The notes: generated by a model not told the origin, from the letters alone. DNA of 64,000 nucleotides from Paraniabella defluvii (GCA_019316985.1 CP079215.1:5828001-5892000), one strand, 5' to 3'. Positions 22,528 to 34,900 are shown, counted from the stretch's first letter. Translations and numbers: made by a program.

Positions 22528-23242
22528 TTAAAAATTCCCGGTCACCTTTTTTGTATCGCTGGCTACTCCCTGCGTTTCCTCATATGCCAGCCAGTCTTCA
22601 GGCAATACATTTAGTATATCATCGATAACCGTTTCGTTCAGCAGATCTTTACATACCTGGTCGGCCTCGTGTAGCAAAGCTGCTTCTTTCAGCAATACAT
22701 GATCTTTAACCAATTGAAAAGGGCTTTTCATCTGGTTTTCCCAGCTCTGCCAATTATGATGAAAATACAAACTGGCACCGTGATCAATCAGCCAGAGTGC
22801 CCTGTTCCAGATCAGCATGTTGGTATTCCGCGCTGTTCGATCCATATTGGTAAGAAAAGCATCGAGCCATACTATTTTAGACGCCAGCAAAGGATCTGTT
22901 TTACTCAGGGCCGGGTCGTAAGTAATCGCCCCGCTCAGGTAATGGAGCGCCAGGTTCAACCCCTGGCTGGCTTTTAAAAGGTCCTGTATTTCTTCGTCAG
23001 GTTCTGTACGGCCAAAAGCTTCATCAAAAAAGCAAATACTATTCGGGAACTTTTAATCCCAATACTCTGGCTATTTCTCCGCCAATAAATTCCGATACCA
23101 GTGCTTTGATACCCTGGCCGGCGCCCCTGAACTTTAGTGCATACAAAAAGCCATCATCGCCTTCGGCTATGGCAGGCAGCGATCCGCCCTCGCGTAACGG
23201 CGTTACGTAGCGGGTAACATTTATGGTTCGTATTTCTGGCAA
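22528..23242 (-). CDS. HipA-like kinase
   Basis: Ser/Thr-kinase-like protein of the short HipA family. N-terminus with the Gly-rich block REGGSLPAIAEGDDGFLYALKF (ATP-binding Lys in ALKF), then LVSEFIGGEIARVLGL. After a frame slip near 23040 come the catalytic loop LTNMDRTARNTNML (Asp and Asn) and LIDHGASLYFHH, where DHG takes the place of DFG. About 238 residues. Unlike the persistence toxin HipA it lacks a HipB partner and stands with DUF3037 instead. The target is unknown. The last residues before the stop may be altered by a further missing base. Confidence 0.8.
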
Positions 23243-23306
23243 AAGCTATATTTTAATGAGTGACTATTTATCAGTCAGAGAAAAATAAATAAATATATAC
23301 CTAAAA

Positions 23307-23853
23307 TTAACGGATCCTCATTCTGTAACCAACCGAAAATCCCAACTCTGGCAATCCCTTATCAAATTTGGCAATTCCCCTTTGCTCTAAATTATCCATA
23401 TAGCCATACACTTCTCCGGCATTTCTTACAGGCATTGTAATTGCTAACGATAAATAGTTCTTTCGGGAAGCACCAACACGCCAGTCAATTCCGGCTCGAA
23501 AGTTACTCCGTAAAATAATTTATTATACTCAGCAGCGCCCTTACTTTTATGGCCGAATTGTATCCATACATGGCCATTACAAATGGCGTAACCGGAGATT
23601 TTTCATTTAAAAAGAAACGGCCCTTTACACCTGCATTGTACCCCAGGCCAGCAAGAGCATAACCCACTCCGCCAAACAGACCTACATTTTTCTGAGGGTA
23701 GAAAAGAAGGTTTCCACCAAAACCACCGTAATCGAAGCCTATGCCGAGTCCCACATTGAAACGCTCCATTTTAGGATCGACTGGTTCAGTTTGTGCATAA
23801 ATATTGTAAACAGAAAATACAACAAGCGCGAAAAGTAACATTAGTTTTCTCAT
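23307..23853 (-). CDS. small outer-membrane beta-barrel protein
   Basis: Hypothetical protein of about 182 residues after restoring two bases near 23515-23530 and 23485. Signal peptide MRKLMLLFALVVFSVYNIYA with cleavage before QTEPVD. The rest alternates Gly and aromatic residues in short strands (NVGLGIGFDYGGFGGNLLFYP, PELGFSVGYRMRIR), ending in an aromatic/basic strand as in 8-strand barrels. No recognised domain and no informative neighbours. Single gene between the HipA-like kinase and pnp. Confidence 0.65.
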
Positions 23854-24045
23854 AAGTTTTGAATTTATATAGTTTTATATTAAAGACGCAACAATATTAA
23901 TTTTTACATATTTATAACGTCGTTCAGGGCTATTTATAACAAAAATAAAGGCAAGTTAATTCCCTACCAATCACCCCTGTTTCACTTTACAAAAAAAGTT
24001 GCCCCAAGAAATTGAGGCAACTTTCATACATAAATATCAATACTC

Positions 24046-26209
24046 TTACGATTGAGAATTATCGCCTTCCGGCTTTCTTTCCGGCTTCGGAATTAAAGCT
24101 TTCCTCGAAAGTTTAAACTTACCTGATTTTGGATCTGTACCAATCAGTTTTACTTTCATCGAATCACCTTCCTTCACCAATCCTTCCAGGGTTTCCAAAC
24201 GCTTCCAGCTTACTTCACTAATATGAACCAACCCTTGCTTACCAGGTAAAAACTCTACAAATGCACCAAATGCAACTACCGATTTTACCGTGGCATCGTA
24301 AACGTCACCTACAACCGGAACGGCAACAATACCTTTGATCCAGTCTTCAGCTTTGGCAACCGACGATTTCTCTACGCCAAAAATGCTGATCTCACCCATA
24401 TTGTTCACCTCTTCGATATTGATCGTTGCACCTGTTTCGCGCTGAATTTCCTGAATTACTTTACCACCTGGTCCTATCACCGCACCAATAAATTCTTTGT
24501 CGATAAACATTTTCACAACACGTGGTGCATGAGGCTTCACTCGTTTCTGGCCTCAGGTATTGCCTTGTACATATAATCAAGGATATGCAATCTGCCTGCT
24601 TTAGCTTGTTCCAGCGCCTGCGTCATCACTTCCATAGAGAGACCATCCACCTTAATGTCCATCTGCACACCGCAAATTCCGTCGCGGGTTCCTGTTACTT
24701 TAAAGTCCATATCTCCCAAATGATCCTCATCGCCTAAAATATCACTTAAGATAGAAAACTTATCTTCTTTGGTAATCAATCCCATAGCAATACCTGCCAC
24801 ATGTTTTGGAACAGGTACACCTGCATCCATCAATGCCAGGGATCCCGCACAAACGGTAGCCATAGAAGACGATCCGTTAGATTCTAAAATATCGCTCACT
24901 ACACGAACGGTATATCCAAACTCGGAGTCGGCCGGCATCATTTGTTTTAATGAACGCATAGCCAGGTTACCATGCCCTACTTCTCTACGGCCTGGTCCGC
25001 GCATAGGCTTTACCTCGCCGGTGGAGAACGGAGGGAAATTATAATGCAGGATAAACTTGGAATACTTGGATGAAGCTGCAGTTTCAATCAGCAACTCATC
25101 TAAACCAGTACCTAATGTAACTGTTGTAAGTGACTGGGTTTCACCTCTTGTAAACAATGCTGATCCATGTGGAGAAGGCAGTACATCCACCTCCATATCT
25201 AACGGGCGTATTTCATCCAGTTGTCTTCCGTCCAAACGGATACGGTCGTTCAGCACCATATCCCGCACTACATCATATTGCACATCATGGAAATATTTAA
25301 TAGCCAGCTTTTTCTCAACATCAGTAAAAGGCAGCTCTTCAGTTGACTCCTCTACCAGTTTAGCCAATAGCTCTTCTTCTACCGCTTTAAACTGGTCTGC
25401 ACGATCGTGCTTGGCAGACTTGCTTTTGGCAATTTCATATACCTTAGGACTCGCAAATGCATAAACGCGTTCTTTCACTGCTTCGTTGATAGCAGGAAGC
25501 GTATATGTTCTTTTGGTGGTTATCCCTTTCAGGTCTCTTAACTGTTGCTGCGCTTTAATTTGTATCCTGATGGCATCGTGAGCTACTCCCAAAGCAGCCA
25601 CCAAATCAGCTTCAGAACATTCCTGGGATTCACCTTCCACCATCATCAGGTTCTTTTCGGTAGCTGCTACGATAAAGTCCATATCGGCAGTTTCCAGTTC
25701 GGTTCTGGTAGGGTTTATTTTAAAGGCGCCGTTAATGCGGGCTACGCGCACTTCGCTCAGGATTTCTTTGATGGGCACATCAGATACAGCTAAAGCAGCT
25801 GATGCAGCCAAACAAGCTAATGCGTCGGGCAAAATTTCAGGATCGCTGCTTATTAAAGTAACCAGCACCTGCACTTCGCAGAAATAATCATCAGGGAATA
25901 AAGGTCTTAGAGCGCGGTCAATCAAACGGGAGATTAAAACCTCATAATCGCTTAACCGGCCTTCACGCTTGAAAAAGACCCAGGGATACGACCTGCAGAA
26001 GCAAATTTCTCCTGGTAATCAACGGTTAAAGGGAAAAAGCTTTGTCCCTCTTTGGGTTCTTTATTGGCAACTACGGTAGCCAGCAAAACGGCTTTGCCTA
26101 CGCTTACCGTAACCGAGCCATCTGCCTGGCGGGCAAGACGACCCGTTTCTATAGCAACTTCGCGGCCATCGCCTAAATCGAAGGTGGTTCTTAATGGTTG
26201 TTGTAACAT
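24046..26209 (-). CDS. pnp: polyribonucleotide nucleotidyltransferase (PNPase)
   Basis: Phosphorolytic 3'-5' exoribonuclease of RNA turnover. First RNase PH domain (TGRLARQADGSVTVSVGKAV), second RNase PH domain with LDGRQLDEIRPLD, FTRGETQSL and the catalytic block MATVCAGSLALMDAGVP. Then comes the KH domain FIGAVIGPGGKVIQEIQ, then the S1 domain AFVEFLPGKQGLVHISEVSW. Frame slips near 25945 and 24540. About 720 residues, normal length. It follows rpsO on the same strand, the widely conserved rpsO-pnp order. Confidence 0.98.
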
Positions 26210-26347
26210 AAAATATTTTTGTAAGTATTTGATGGTGAAGCAATCAGCTCTGTAAATCGCACCTCGTTCAGGTTTTCACCGTTCAGGAATTCCCGAAGGA
26301 GGTATGAGTAAACTGTAGAGGTAAAACTGCAAGCAGGTTAAAACACG

Positions 26348-26376
26348 TATTCCCAACAGCGAATGTTGGGAATACA
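26348..26376 (-). terminator. perfect 12-bp hairpin between rpsO and pnp
   Basis: GTATTCCCAACA and its exact reverse complement flank a 5-base loop (GCGAA on the plus strand). The hairpin lies 79 bp after the rpsO stop and 138 bp before the pnp start. It lacks a T-run on the minus strand, so it may be an RNA-processing or stabilising stem rather than an intrinsic terminator. Confidence 0.5.
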
Positions 26377-26455
26377 AAATATATAAATAAGTCTGAAATT
26401 AATGCATCAAACCCAGGATATAGAACCGTTTTCCCAACTCTGCAAGATGGAAATA

Positions 26456-26725
26456 CTATTTTCTTAAACCTAGTTTCTCAATTAAAGCACGGTAACCAGC
26501 AAGGTTGTGTTTTTGCAAATAACCCAGCAAGCTTTTACGCTTACCTACCAGCTGCATTAAACCGCGATGAGTAGAGAAATCTTTTTTATTTTGCTGTAAG
26601 TGCTTACTGATCTGGCTGATACGCTCTGTTAACTGCGCAATCTGGCCCTCAATAGAGCCTGTGTTAGCGGCGCTTCCACCAAATTGTTCAAAAATCTGTG
26701 CGTTTCTTTCTTTTGTAAGTGGCAT
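26456..26725 (-). CDS. rpsO: 30S ribosomal protein S15
   Basis: Intact 89-codon gene. The four-helix S15 fold is recognisable from GSIEGQIAQLTERISQISKHL and DFSTHRGLMQLVGKRKSLLGYL, the latter containing the 16S-binding HxxxRGL block, and it ends GYRALIEKLGLRK. Primary binder of the 16S rRNA central domain. Upstream of pnp on the same strand. Confidence 0.98.
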   Translation of the reverse strand: MPLTKERNAQIFEQFGGSAANTGSIEGQIAQLTERISQISKHLQQNKKDFSTHRGLMQLVGKRKSLLGYLQKHNLAGYRALIEKLGLRK

Positions 26726-26776
26726 ACTGTCTTTTTAAAAGGTCATCCTGTTTTTGTATCCTATAATTTAAGGCGG

Positions 26777-26784
26777 CAAAGGTA
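26777..26784 (-). promoter_or_regulatory. -7 promoter element of rpsO
   Basis: TACCTTTG on the minus strand fits TAnnTTTG exactly and lies about 52 bp before the rpsO ATG. A convincing TTTG -33 box is not seen at 19-21 bp upstream. The element and the following GCCGCC are common before highly expressed Bacteroidota genes. Confidence 0.45.
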
Positions 26785-26856
26785 AGGAATAATTTCGGAT
26801 TTCCTGAATAGCCTGAAGTTTTTTTCGCGCAATATAAGCCTTTATAAATCCGTGTG

Positions 26857-27200
26857 CTACGGTTCTTCCAAACGCAGGATTTCTCCGCTAGGTCCTTTTA
26901 ATTCGGTAGAGGACTTAACCTCAAATTCATAAGAAGTATCTATCGACTTCAGCGTTACTTCTTAGTGGTCACCTTATAGGAGCCGTCCCACACAATATCA
27001 CCTGAACCAGGATATAGAAAAGCGCGGCCGTCTGTACGCAATTCCAAATGCATAGGCGCTACCCCGGCGATAGGGTCGCGTTCACCAGGCGGTTCTACCC
27101 AGTTCACCTGTTTAAAATACATGTCTTTTTTAACCTGGAGTGCCTTGCTGCATGATAAACACGCAATACAAACCAATAAAATGACGATGATTTTTCTCAT
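26857..27200 (-). CDS. small lipoprotein, hypothetical
   Basis: About 114 residues. Signal peptide MRKIIVILLVCIACLSC ends at a cysteine that would be lipidated. The mature part has few clues: YFKQVNWVEPPGERDPIAGV and a beta-rich end. One base is missing near 26957 in the AAGAAG repeat; after it the frame reads VTLKSIDTSYEFEVKSSTEL and ends LRLEEP. No known domain. Divergent from miaE. Confidence 0.6.
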
Positions 27201-27319
27201 AGCTATATCGTTTAGATCATAAACGCATAGGGATCCAGCAACGCAACTCTATTGAGCATTAAATCAATGATATATGTCATTTAATGTTAAACCTCGCCTT
27301 TAAAACATATTTTTACCGC

Positions 27320-27923
27320 ATGAACTTATCCCAGGATACTAAAAATATATTAGGCCTTCAGCTCCCTACCGATCCGCGCTGGGTAAATCTTGCTGAAATA
27401 TCACTGGAAGCTATACTCACCGATCATGCTTATTGCGAGCAGAAGGCGGCTACTACCTGCATTACTTTAATACAAAGATACAGCGACCGAGAGAAACTGG
27501 TAACGGCCCTCGCACCTATTGTAACTGAAGAATGGGGCATTTCCGTTTGGTATTACAGGAACTGCATAAACGAGGTTTAAAATTAGGCAAACAGCGAAAG
27601 GATTTATACGTTAATAAACTCATTGAATTTCAACAAAAGGCGGCTCTCCCGAAGATCGCTTTTTAGACCATCTTTAATGATGGCGATGATTGAAGCCCGT
27701 AGTTGCGAGCGTTTCAAACGCCTTAGCGAAGGCCTCAACGACGCTTACCTGGCCAAATTCTATAGGCGCTTTATGGAAAGCGAAGCCGGGCATTACACTT
27801 TATTTATAGAACTGGCAGAAACCTATACCTAAGGAAAAAGTGCGTACCCGCTGGGCCGGGTGGCTGAACCACGAAGCTGAAATAATGAAAGACCTCGAAA
27901 TACGGGGAGACAGGATTCATTGA
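27320..27923 (+). CDS. miaE: tRNA-(ms2io6A) hydroxylase, MiaE-like
   Basis: Non-haem di-iron monooxygenase with a ferritin-like four-helix bundle. It hydroxylates the isopentenyl group of ms2i6A37 in tRNA. Iron-ligand helices are visible as ILTDHAYCEQKAA, APIVTEEWGH (ExxH), MIEARSCERFK and SEAGHYTLF (ExxH). ATG 27320 is preferred over the upstream in-frame extension because it gives MNLSQDTKNILGLQLPTDPRW, as in the family. Slips near 27540, 27640 and 27830. About 200 residues. Confidence 0.9.
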
Positions 27924-28103
27924 TGCCGGATGCTGGGATATTTTATCCCGGATGCATGATATACCATATATGATCTACGATGAAGGCAGACAATACACAA
28001 AATGTAAAGTGTGCAGCCAACTACCATCTCAAACTATTTGAACATTTAAAAATTCAAACTGCCGCCCCTCTCCTTGGCTACCAATTGCTGTGTTAATAAA
28101 ATG

Positions 28104-28140
28104 TTTAGTAAAATTTTTAAAAAGTTTTTTAAAAATTAAA
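28104..28140 (+). promoter_or_regulatory. AT-rich dyad-like tract before the ROK gene
   Basis: The tract TTTAGTAAAATTTTTAAAAA continues into AGTTTTTTAAAAATT. It shares a 16-base core (TTTAAAAAGTTTTTTA, one mismatch) with the tract at 43100-43120 before SusC2. ROK proteins bind AT-rich palindromes, so this is a candidate operator; chance cannot be excluded in such AT-rich sequence. Confidence 0.3.
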
Positions 28141-28163
28141 AAAGGTTCTATATTTATGTAGAA

Positions 28164-29412
28164 TTGAATACACTGCCGAACGAAAAAAAAGTTAACATGA
28201 TTGCCAATATTATTTCTAAAAAGCAGAAATTCTATAAAGAAATATTAAAGCACCTGTTTTTTAACAAGCAGTTGTCCTGCGCCGATTTAAGCAACCTTAT
28301 TGGTAAAAGCATACCACTAACCACCCAATATCTGAGCGAGCTGATCAGCATGAAGATGGTGATCGAAAAAGGCTATGCAGCTTCCACGGGGGCAGGCGCC
28401 CTCAAACCTACAGTATTAAAGCCGGTGTTTTTATGTGGTGGCGGTAGCTATGGACCAGCTGGTAACCCGGGTAGCGCTTATTTCTAATGACAACAGTATT
28501 GTTGGTGAGGTCGAAAAGTTCGACCTGGTATTAGCTATAATCCTAACAGCCTGAACGAGCTGGTGGATCACCTGAAAACTTTTATCAGCAATTCCAATAT
28601 ACCCGTATCTAAAATTGCCGGTATTGGCATTGGCATGCCCGGCTTTGTGGACGTGGCCAAGGGCGTTAACCATACTTTCTTACCCACTTATGGCGGATCG
28701 ATTGTAAGCACTATCCAGGAGGCCCTGCAGATCCCAACACTGATCGATAACGACTCAAGCCTGGTAGGGTTGGCCGAGCTTAAATGGGGCGCTGCCAAGA
28801 ACAAGCAGCATGTTATGGTAATTAATATTGGCTGGGGAATAGGCCTGGGCATTATTGCAGACGGAAAATTGTTCAGGGAAAAGAAGGCTTTGCAGGCGAA
28901 TTCAGCCATATCCCTCTTTTTGACAACAATAAAATATGCAGTTGCGGAAAACACGGCTGCCTGGAAACAGAAACCTCAATGATGGTGGTAGCTCAGAAAG
29001 GCATTCAGCAATTTAAAAAGCTTTCCCAACCTTCTATTTTAAAGGAGCTGAGCAAAGACCGCATAGAAGAATCGGCAAAAAAATTATTGAGGCGGCCCAG
29101 AAAGGCGATAAATTTTCTATCGATCTTATTTCCGAAGCTGCTTACAATATCGGCCGTGGGGTAGCTATACTGATTCATTTATTAAATCCTGAGCTGGTGG
29201 TGATCAGCGGCATCGGGTCTCTTGCCGGGAAAGTTTGGGTAGCTCCTATTCAGCAGGCAGTTAACGAGCACTGCATTCCTAAAATAGCCGAACATACTGA
29301 AATTAAGATTTCTTCCCTGGGCTACAATGCCGAACTGGTTGGGGCCACCGCTTTAATTATGGATAATTATGAACGGCTGCCCAGGCTACTACCGGAAAAA
29401 ACGATTGCATAA
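28164..29412 (+). CDS. ROK-family transcriptional regulator (NagC/XylR type)
   Basis: Winged-helix repressor fused to a sugar-kinase-like domain. The helix-turn-helix is around ADLSNLIGKSIPLTTQYLSEL (residues 40-62), followed by the wing GGRRP after one restored base. The ROK domain has GIGIGMPGFVD, IDNDSSLVGLAELKWGA and the zinc motif CSCGKHGCLE (28940-28970). Start uncertain: TTG 28164 or ATG 28197. Breaks near 28390, 28520, 28890 and 28975, with another near 29085. It stands upstream of SusC1 in the same direction, so probably controls the polysaccharide utilization genes in response to a sugar. Confidence 0.87.
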
Positions 29413-29514
29413 TAAATATTCTCAAACATTTAAAATCCATTGAAGAGATCCCATTCTTACTAATCAATTAGTTTACTACTGGAACCGATTTCATAAAAAT
29501 CAAAAACAACAGGT

Positions 29515-32500
29515 ATGAAGAAAACAATGCAAAAATTGCTGTTCGCATTGCTCATGAGCTGCTGCGCTTCTCTCGCATGCTCAGCAGCGAACAGTAACCG
29601 GCACCGTTACTGATGATCAGGAAGCCCTATTGGAAATGCGTCATTTACAGTGAAGGGTACTACTATTGGTGGCGTAGCGGATGCTGATGGCCGTTTTTCC
29701 GTTTCAGTAAACGGCAATAATGTCATTCTTGAATTTAGCGCAGTAGGTTATGCTACAAAAGAAGTAGCAGTTGGAACAAACACAACACTCTCTATCGTGC
29801 TTACAAAATCTGAAGCGACGGGCATGGAGGAAGTTGTTGTAACAGCACTAGGTATAAAAAGAGAAGCCCGCGCCCTGGGTTATTCTGCACAAACGGTAAA
29901 AGGAGATGACCTCACCATTGCGCAGGCACCTACTATAGCACAAGGTCTGATGGGTAAAGTAGCGGGGTTGCAGATATCCCAATCAGGCGGTGGCGCCGAT
30001 GGCGCCTCATCAAGGCTTGTTGTGAGAGGAAATACTTTACTTACCGGAGACAATCGTGCTCTAATTATTATTGATGGCGTCGCCATCAATAACGATCCGG
30101 TAAACGTGAATAATAACAACGGAGGCAATGGTAAATCTGTTTTAGGTGCCGTTGGTGCCGATGTTTCGGGCAATAACGATTGGGGTACCGGTATGAATAT
30201 GATCAACCAGGAAGACATCGAAGATATTACGGTATTAAAAGGACCCGAGGCTGCAGCCCTGTATGGCGCCAGAGGTGCCAATGGCGTAATCCTTATTACC
30301 CGTAAAAGGGTGGCAAAAGGCCCGGCCTCGGTGTTGATTATAGTTTTTCTTACAGAGCGACCAAGCCCTGGGAATTGTTCGATTATCAGAATGAATACGG
30401 CCAGGGCGGTGTTGCCAGTATGACTACTGCAGATCAATCTAAATGGTTTCCCATTAACAGTAAAGGCCAGCGTATGCAGGTGGGCAACAATACCAATCCG
30501 GGAGGTAATTATGTCAACAATTCACATGGTGGATTGCCCTACCCTAATGCTTACGATTTTTATACCTATTTCAGCTATCCCGGCAGTTATTCATGGGGGC
30601 CAGATTTGACGACCAGCCCATTATGAACTACGATGGCGTATTACGACCTTATTCAGCGCAGCCGAATAACTGGAAAGCCTTTTTCCCCGATGGCTCGGTG
30701 TCAATGCATAATGTAGCAGTATCGGGTGGTAGTGATAAAGCCACTTTCAGAGCGTCTTATACGCGGAATAATACCACGCCTAATATGATTAACAGTAAGA
30801 TGCACTCCAACAACTTTAACCTGGGTGCAACCTTTAAAGTGAGCGACAGGCTACGTGGTGAGATCACATCCAGTTATGTTAATTTTTACAGGTTAAACGC
30901 GCCTCAGATCGGCGCTGCATGGCAGGCCGGTCCTACCTATTCGATGGCAAGAGATTATAATCCTGAATTAGCCTTCTCACAGCAATTCGGTCCCAACGGA
31001 GAAAGAGTTAACGTTACTGATGGCAATGGACGGTACCCCGGAACTGATGTTCCCGCCTACCCGTACAGCACAGGTTATTTAAACAACCAATACTGGAACC
31101 TAATGAAAAACAATAACGATTTCACCAGGAATCAATTTTTAGGGGACTTAAACTAGTAGCAGACCTGACTAATTTTCTAAGTATTACTGCGCAGGGCGGT
31201 GTAGACAATTCTAATGATGCCGCTACTTTTATCACTTACCCCACTGACGTATTGGGAAAAGCCGACGGTGTTTACAAAGAAACAATGGGACGCAATATGA
31301 GCCGCAACCTTTTGGCTTATTTAAGACTGTATAAAGATGGATTCATTAACAGCGATTTCAACGCCAGCATCACTTTTGGTGGTGAGAATTATTACCGTAA
31401 CGATAAGGCAATCAGCAATGCTACCAGGGCACCTTTTGTAAAACCTTTTATTTTTGCATTGAACAACGGTACGCCTCCTAACGATCCGGCGGAAGAGCTT
31501 AAATACGAAAAACAGATCAACTCTATATATTCTTTCCTGAATCTATCGTACAAAAATCTGTTGTTTTTAGAGGCCACTGCACGTAACGACTGGTCGAGCA
31601 CCTTACCCTCCACCGACAATAGCTATTTCTATCCTTCCGTAAATATGAGTTATGTATTTACAGATGGCATACCCGGCTTAAAAGAAAATGCATCGTGGTT
31701 GAGTTTCGGTAAATTAAAACTTTCTTATGCAGAAACAGGTAGCGATACCGACCCCTATGCTATTCATAATTTGCTGGAAAGTAATACCTACAACGGCGTA
31801 TTGGCATCAAGCCTTCCGGATGCGGTTAAAATACCCGGTGTAAAACCAGCACGCAGCCAGGCTTTTCAGGCAGGTTTGAATTTGGCATTCCTTAAAAATC
31901 GTATTACTCTTGACGTTACCACCTATTGGATGAAGAGCTTCAATCAGATCTTAAGCAACCCGTTGCCGATCTCATCCGGCTTTAGTTCTATTACTATTAA
32001 TACAGGATCATTAGGCAATAATGGTGTTGAAGTAGTGCTGAATGCAACACCTGTAAAAACCAATAACTTCTCGTGGAACATTGGCGTAAATGCGGCACAT
32101 TCCAAAACAAAAGTATTACAGCTTTCCGAGGGTATTGACGAACTCAATTTGGGTAATTTTTTCGGAGGCGCAGGCGTATCTCAACGGGTTAAGGTGGGCG
32201 ATTACTATGGAACGCTTTATGGTAAAGATTACACTTATCTGAATGGTGAAAAAGTAGTAAAACGTGCTGTAGGCACGGATGGTAAGCCGGTTACATATAC
32301 CGTTAACGGTCAAACTTACTATGCGGGTACCCAATGGGTGCTCTCGTCCAGTGAGGTTCCTATTGGTAACTCACAACCACTTCTTACCGGAGGTATAACC
32401 AATACTTTCAGATATAAGAACTTCTCGCTTTATGTATTAACAGATGCTAAAATCGGAGGTGATACTTATTTTGGCTCTTATGCGGCGGCAATGGGAAGTG

Positions 32501-32961
32501 GTAACCTGAAAGAAACACTGAAAGAGCGTAATGGCGGTGGTTTACCTTATGTATACCCTGATGGAACGACCGGCAATGTAGGCGTTAATTTTGGTGGTGT
32601 ATTTGCAGACGGAACACCCAATAATGATGTCGTTCACTATCTATGGTATTATGCAGGCACTTACTCTGCATGGAACCATATTGGTGTACCCCGGTCAGCT
32701 GCAGTATTCGAAAACTCCTGGATGAAATTAAGAGAAGCCTCACTTTCTTACCAGGTACCACAGCATATAGTAAAAGCTACTAAAATCCTGCAAAACCTCA
32801 ACCTGTCAGTATATGGTCGCGACTTGTTTTACATATTTACTACCATACCCAAAGGGTTAAATCCGGAAGGTGTGAATGGTATTGGTAATGTTCAGGGCAT
32901 TGAATATTCTTCCATGCCTAAAACCCGCTCATTTGGTTTCACCGTAAGAACATCATTCTAA
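29515..32961 (+). CDS. SusC/RagA-family TonB-linked outer-membrane protein (SusC1)
   Basis: TonB-dependent importer that forms a lidded complex with SusD1. Signal peptide from ATG 29515 (MKKTMQKLLFALLMSCCASL), a carboxypeptidase-like domain (GTTIGGVADADGRFSVSVNG), then the TonB-box-like EEVVVTALGIKREARALGY. The plug has ALIIIDGVAINN and EDIEDITVLKGPEAAALYGARGANGVILIT, and a 22-strand barrel runs to FGFTVRTSF. Bases are missing three times in 29580-29640 and near 30300, 30590 and 31150. About 1,150 residues. The leader is nearly identical to that of SusC2. Confidence 0.93.
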
Positions 32962-33000
32962 TACAGTAACAGATTCGTCAATTCAAAAAAGTCGTTCATT

Positions 33001-34658
33001 ATGAAAAAGAATATATCAACCAGGATCTTCACAAAGCTAACGGGCAGTGCCGGCCTTTTCGCACTGCTTTTGTCTGCCTCTTGTACAAAAGATTTTGAAA
33101 AAATAAATAGTCCTTACAAAGATGTATCTGTTGCTACAGCATCGCCGGTAGCACTCTTTAATCAGCTCAGCAGAAGAGCCACTGAAGAAGATTACACACT
33201 ACATATAGGCGTTTTAATGCCCATAGCTAACCAGCAGGGAGTACAAAATGTAAGCGTACCTTACACCAACTATGTTTCCAGCTATTGGAACAACTATTAC
33301 CGCGATCTTGCTGATTATAAGCTACTTGTCAAGTTAATAGCAGCTGATGTTAATCCCGTAGCATACACAAACCTCCGGGCGATATCCACTATACTGATTT
33401 CTTCCCGAACCTTATCTATGCTTGACCGGTATGGTAATATTCCCTATTCCAATGCAGGTGATGCCAGCAGCGACCCAAGCAAGTATCGCCCATCTTACGA
33501 CAGTGATCTAAGCGTATACGAATCTGTTTTAAACGATCTGACAACAGCCGTTAATTCCATTAAAGTTGGCGCTGCTGCTTCAGACCAGGTAGCGTTAGGC
33601 AGCAACGAGTCGTTCCTGAATAATAATTATGATTCGTGGATCAAATTTGGCAATGCCCTCCGTCTGCGCTATGCCGTTCGCTTACATGCTAAAAATGCAG
33701 CGTTAGCTAATCCGATCATAACTGATATTATCGGAGGCAATAAGCCGCTGCCTAATGCCGTAACATATGCCGACATGGAAGCTATGCGGCAGAACAACTA
33801 TGGCAACTACCCTAAAATTGTTGTACCTCAAAATCCTGATTATAACGATAGATTATGGTATGCGTTCAGAGAAGTATCTGTAAGTAATATTCGTTTAAGC
33901 TCTAACGTATGGAATGAGATATCGTCCAGCAATGCAGATAACGGCTCAGGTATTTTTGATCCCCGCACCTATGTATGGTTCATGCCGAATAATGCAGGCA
34001 AATGGGTACCTCAACCTCAGGACAAATCAGTGGCAGAGGGTTCAAGTACTTTATATCCTAACACCGATGCGAATGCACCTGCAGCACCTAATACCTTGGC
34101 AGACAATAAATTTGCCGGCTTTAATTTTTACCTCGTAAGAGACCATACCATGCTTCCCTATATAATTATTTCGGAAGCAGACGTTCATTTGTTAAAAGCA
34201 GAAATTTATACGCGTGGTATGGGTGTTGCTGCTGACTTTGCAAAAGCCAACCAGGAGTACCAGGCTGGATTGACAGCTTCAGTTAATTTTGGTATACTTA
34301 TGTGGCTTCCTCTACAAGCGGCATATGGCCATCCTCAAAGCCAACACTAGACGCCAACGCCATTTCGAATTTCCTGGCAAACTCTAAAGTAGCACTTATA
34401 CCGGGTGATAATGCGGGCAATCTTAAAAAGATCGTAACGCAAGCATGGTTAACAGCTCTATGGCAACAGCCTGAAGCCTGGGCTATCACCAGGAGGACGG
34501 GGTTAACTCCTAAGGCAGCCGGTTATAACCCACAGGTATTTAACAAGCTTCCTTATCCTAATGACGAGGAAACCAATAACCACGATAATTGGATGAAGGC
34601 AACTAATGGTGCCAATCCCGATGCACAGGCCTTACAAAAAGTATATTGGGCTCCATAA
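33001..34658 (+). CDS. SusD/RagB-family glycan-binding lipoprotein (SusD1)
   Basis: Surface lipoprotein capping the SusC1 barrel. N-terminus with lipobox LLSASC (Cys near residue 28) and the family start TKDFEKINSPYKDVS. TPR-like helices follow, with SSRTLSMLDRYGNIPYSNAG and IKFGNALRLRYAVRLHA typical of the SusD-like_2 family. VYWAP ends the protein. One base lost near 34320 (TGGCTTCC). About 552 residues. It starts 39 bp after SusC1 and is followed by a strong terminator. Confidence 0.9.
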
Positions 34659-34683
34659 GGCCTCAATTTAAATTGCAATTAGT

Positions 34684-34712
34684 AAAAGCCGCCTCCGGGC
34701 GGTTTTTGTTTT
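34684..34712 (+). terminator. intrinsic terminator after SusD1
   Basis: AAAAGCCGCC, loop TCCG, GGCGGTTTTTG followed by more T. Stem plus U-tract 25 bp after the SusD1 stop ends the SusC1/SusD1 transcript. Confidence 0.85.
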
Positions 34713-34900
34713 CGCTGTTCCTCCGATTTTCGTTTTCCCCGACGAATTCGCGAAGCTTTTACCGAGTTGATGCAGCCCGGAGGTAGGATCCCCTCACCCC
34801 GGAAGTATCCCCAGCCTACTTAATGCATTTTTCGAAAAGCAGACCAGCAGCGGTTTCCTTTTAGGTAGATGAGAAAACAGCCAGGTAAATTGGTGGTTTG

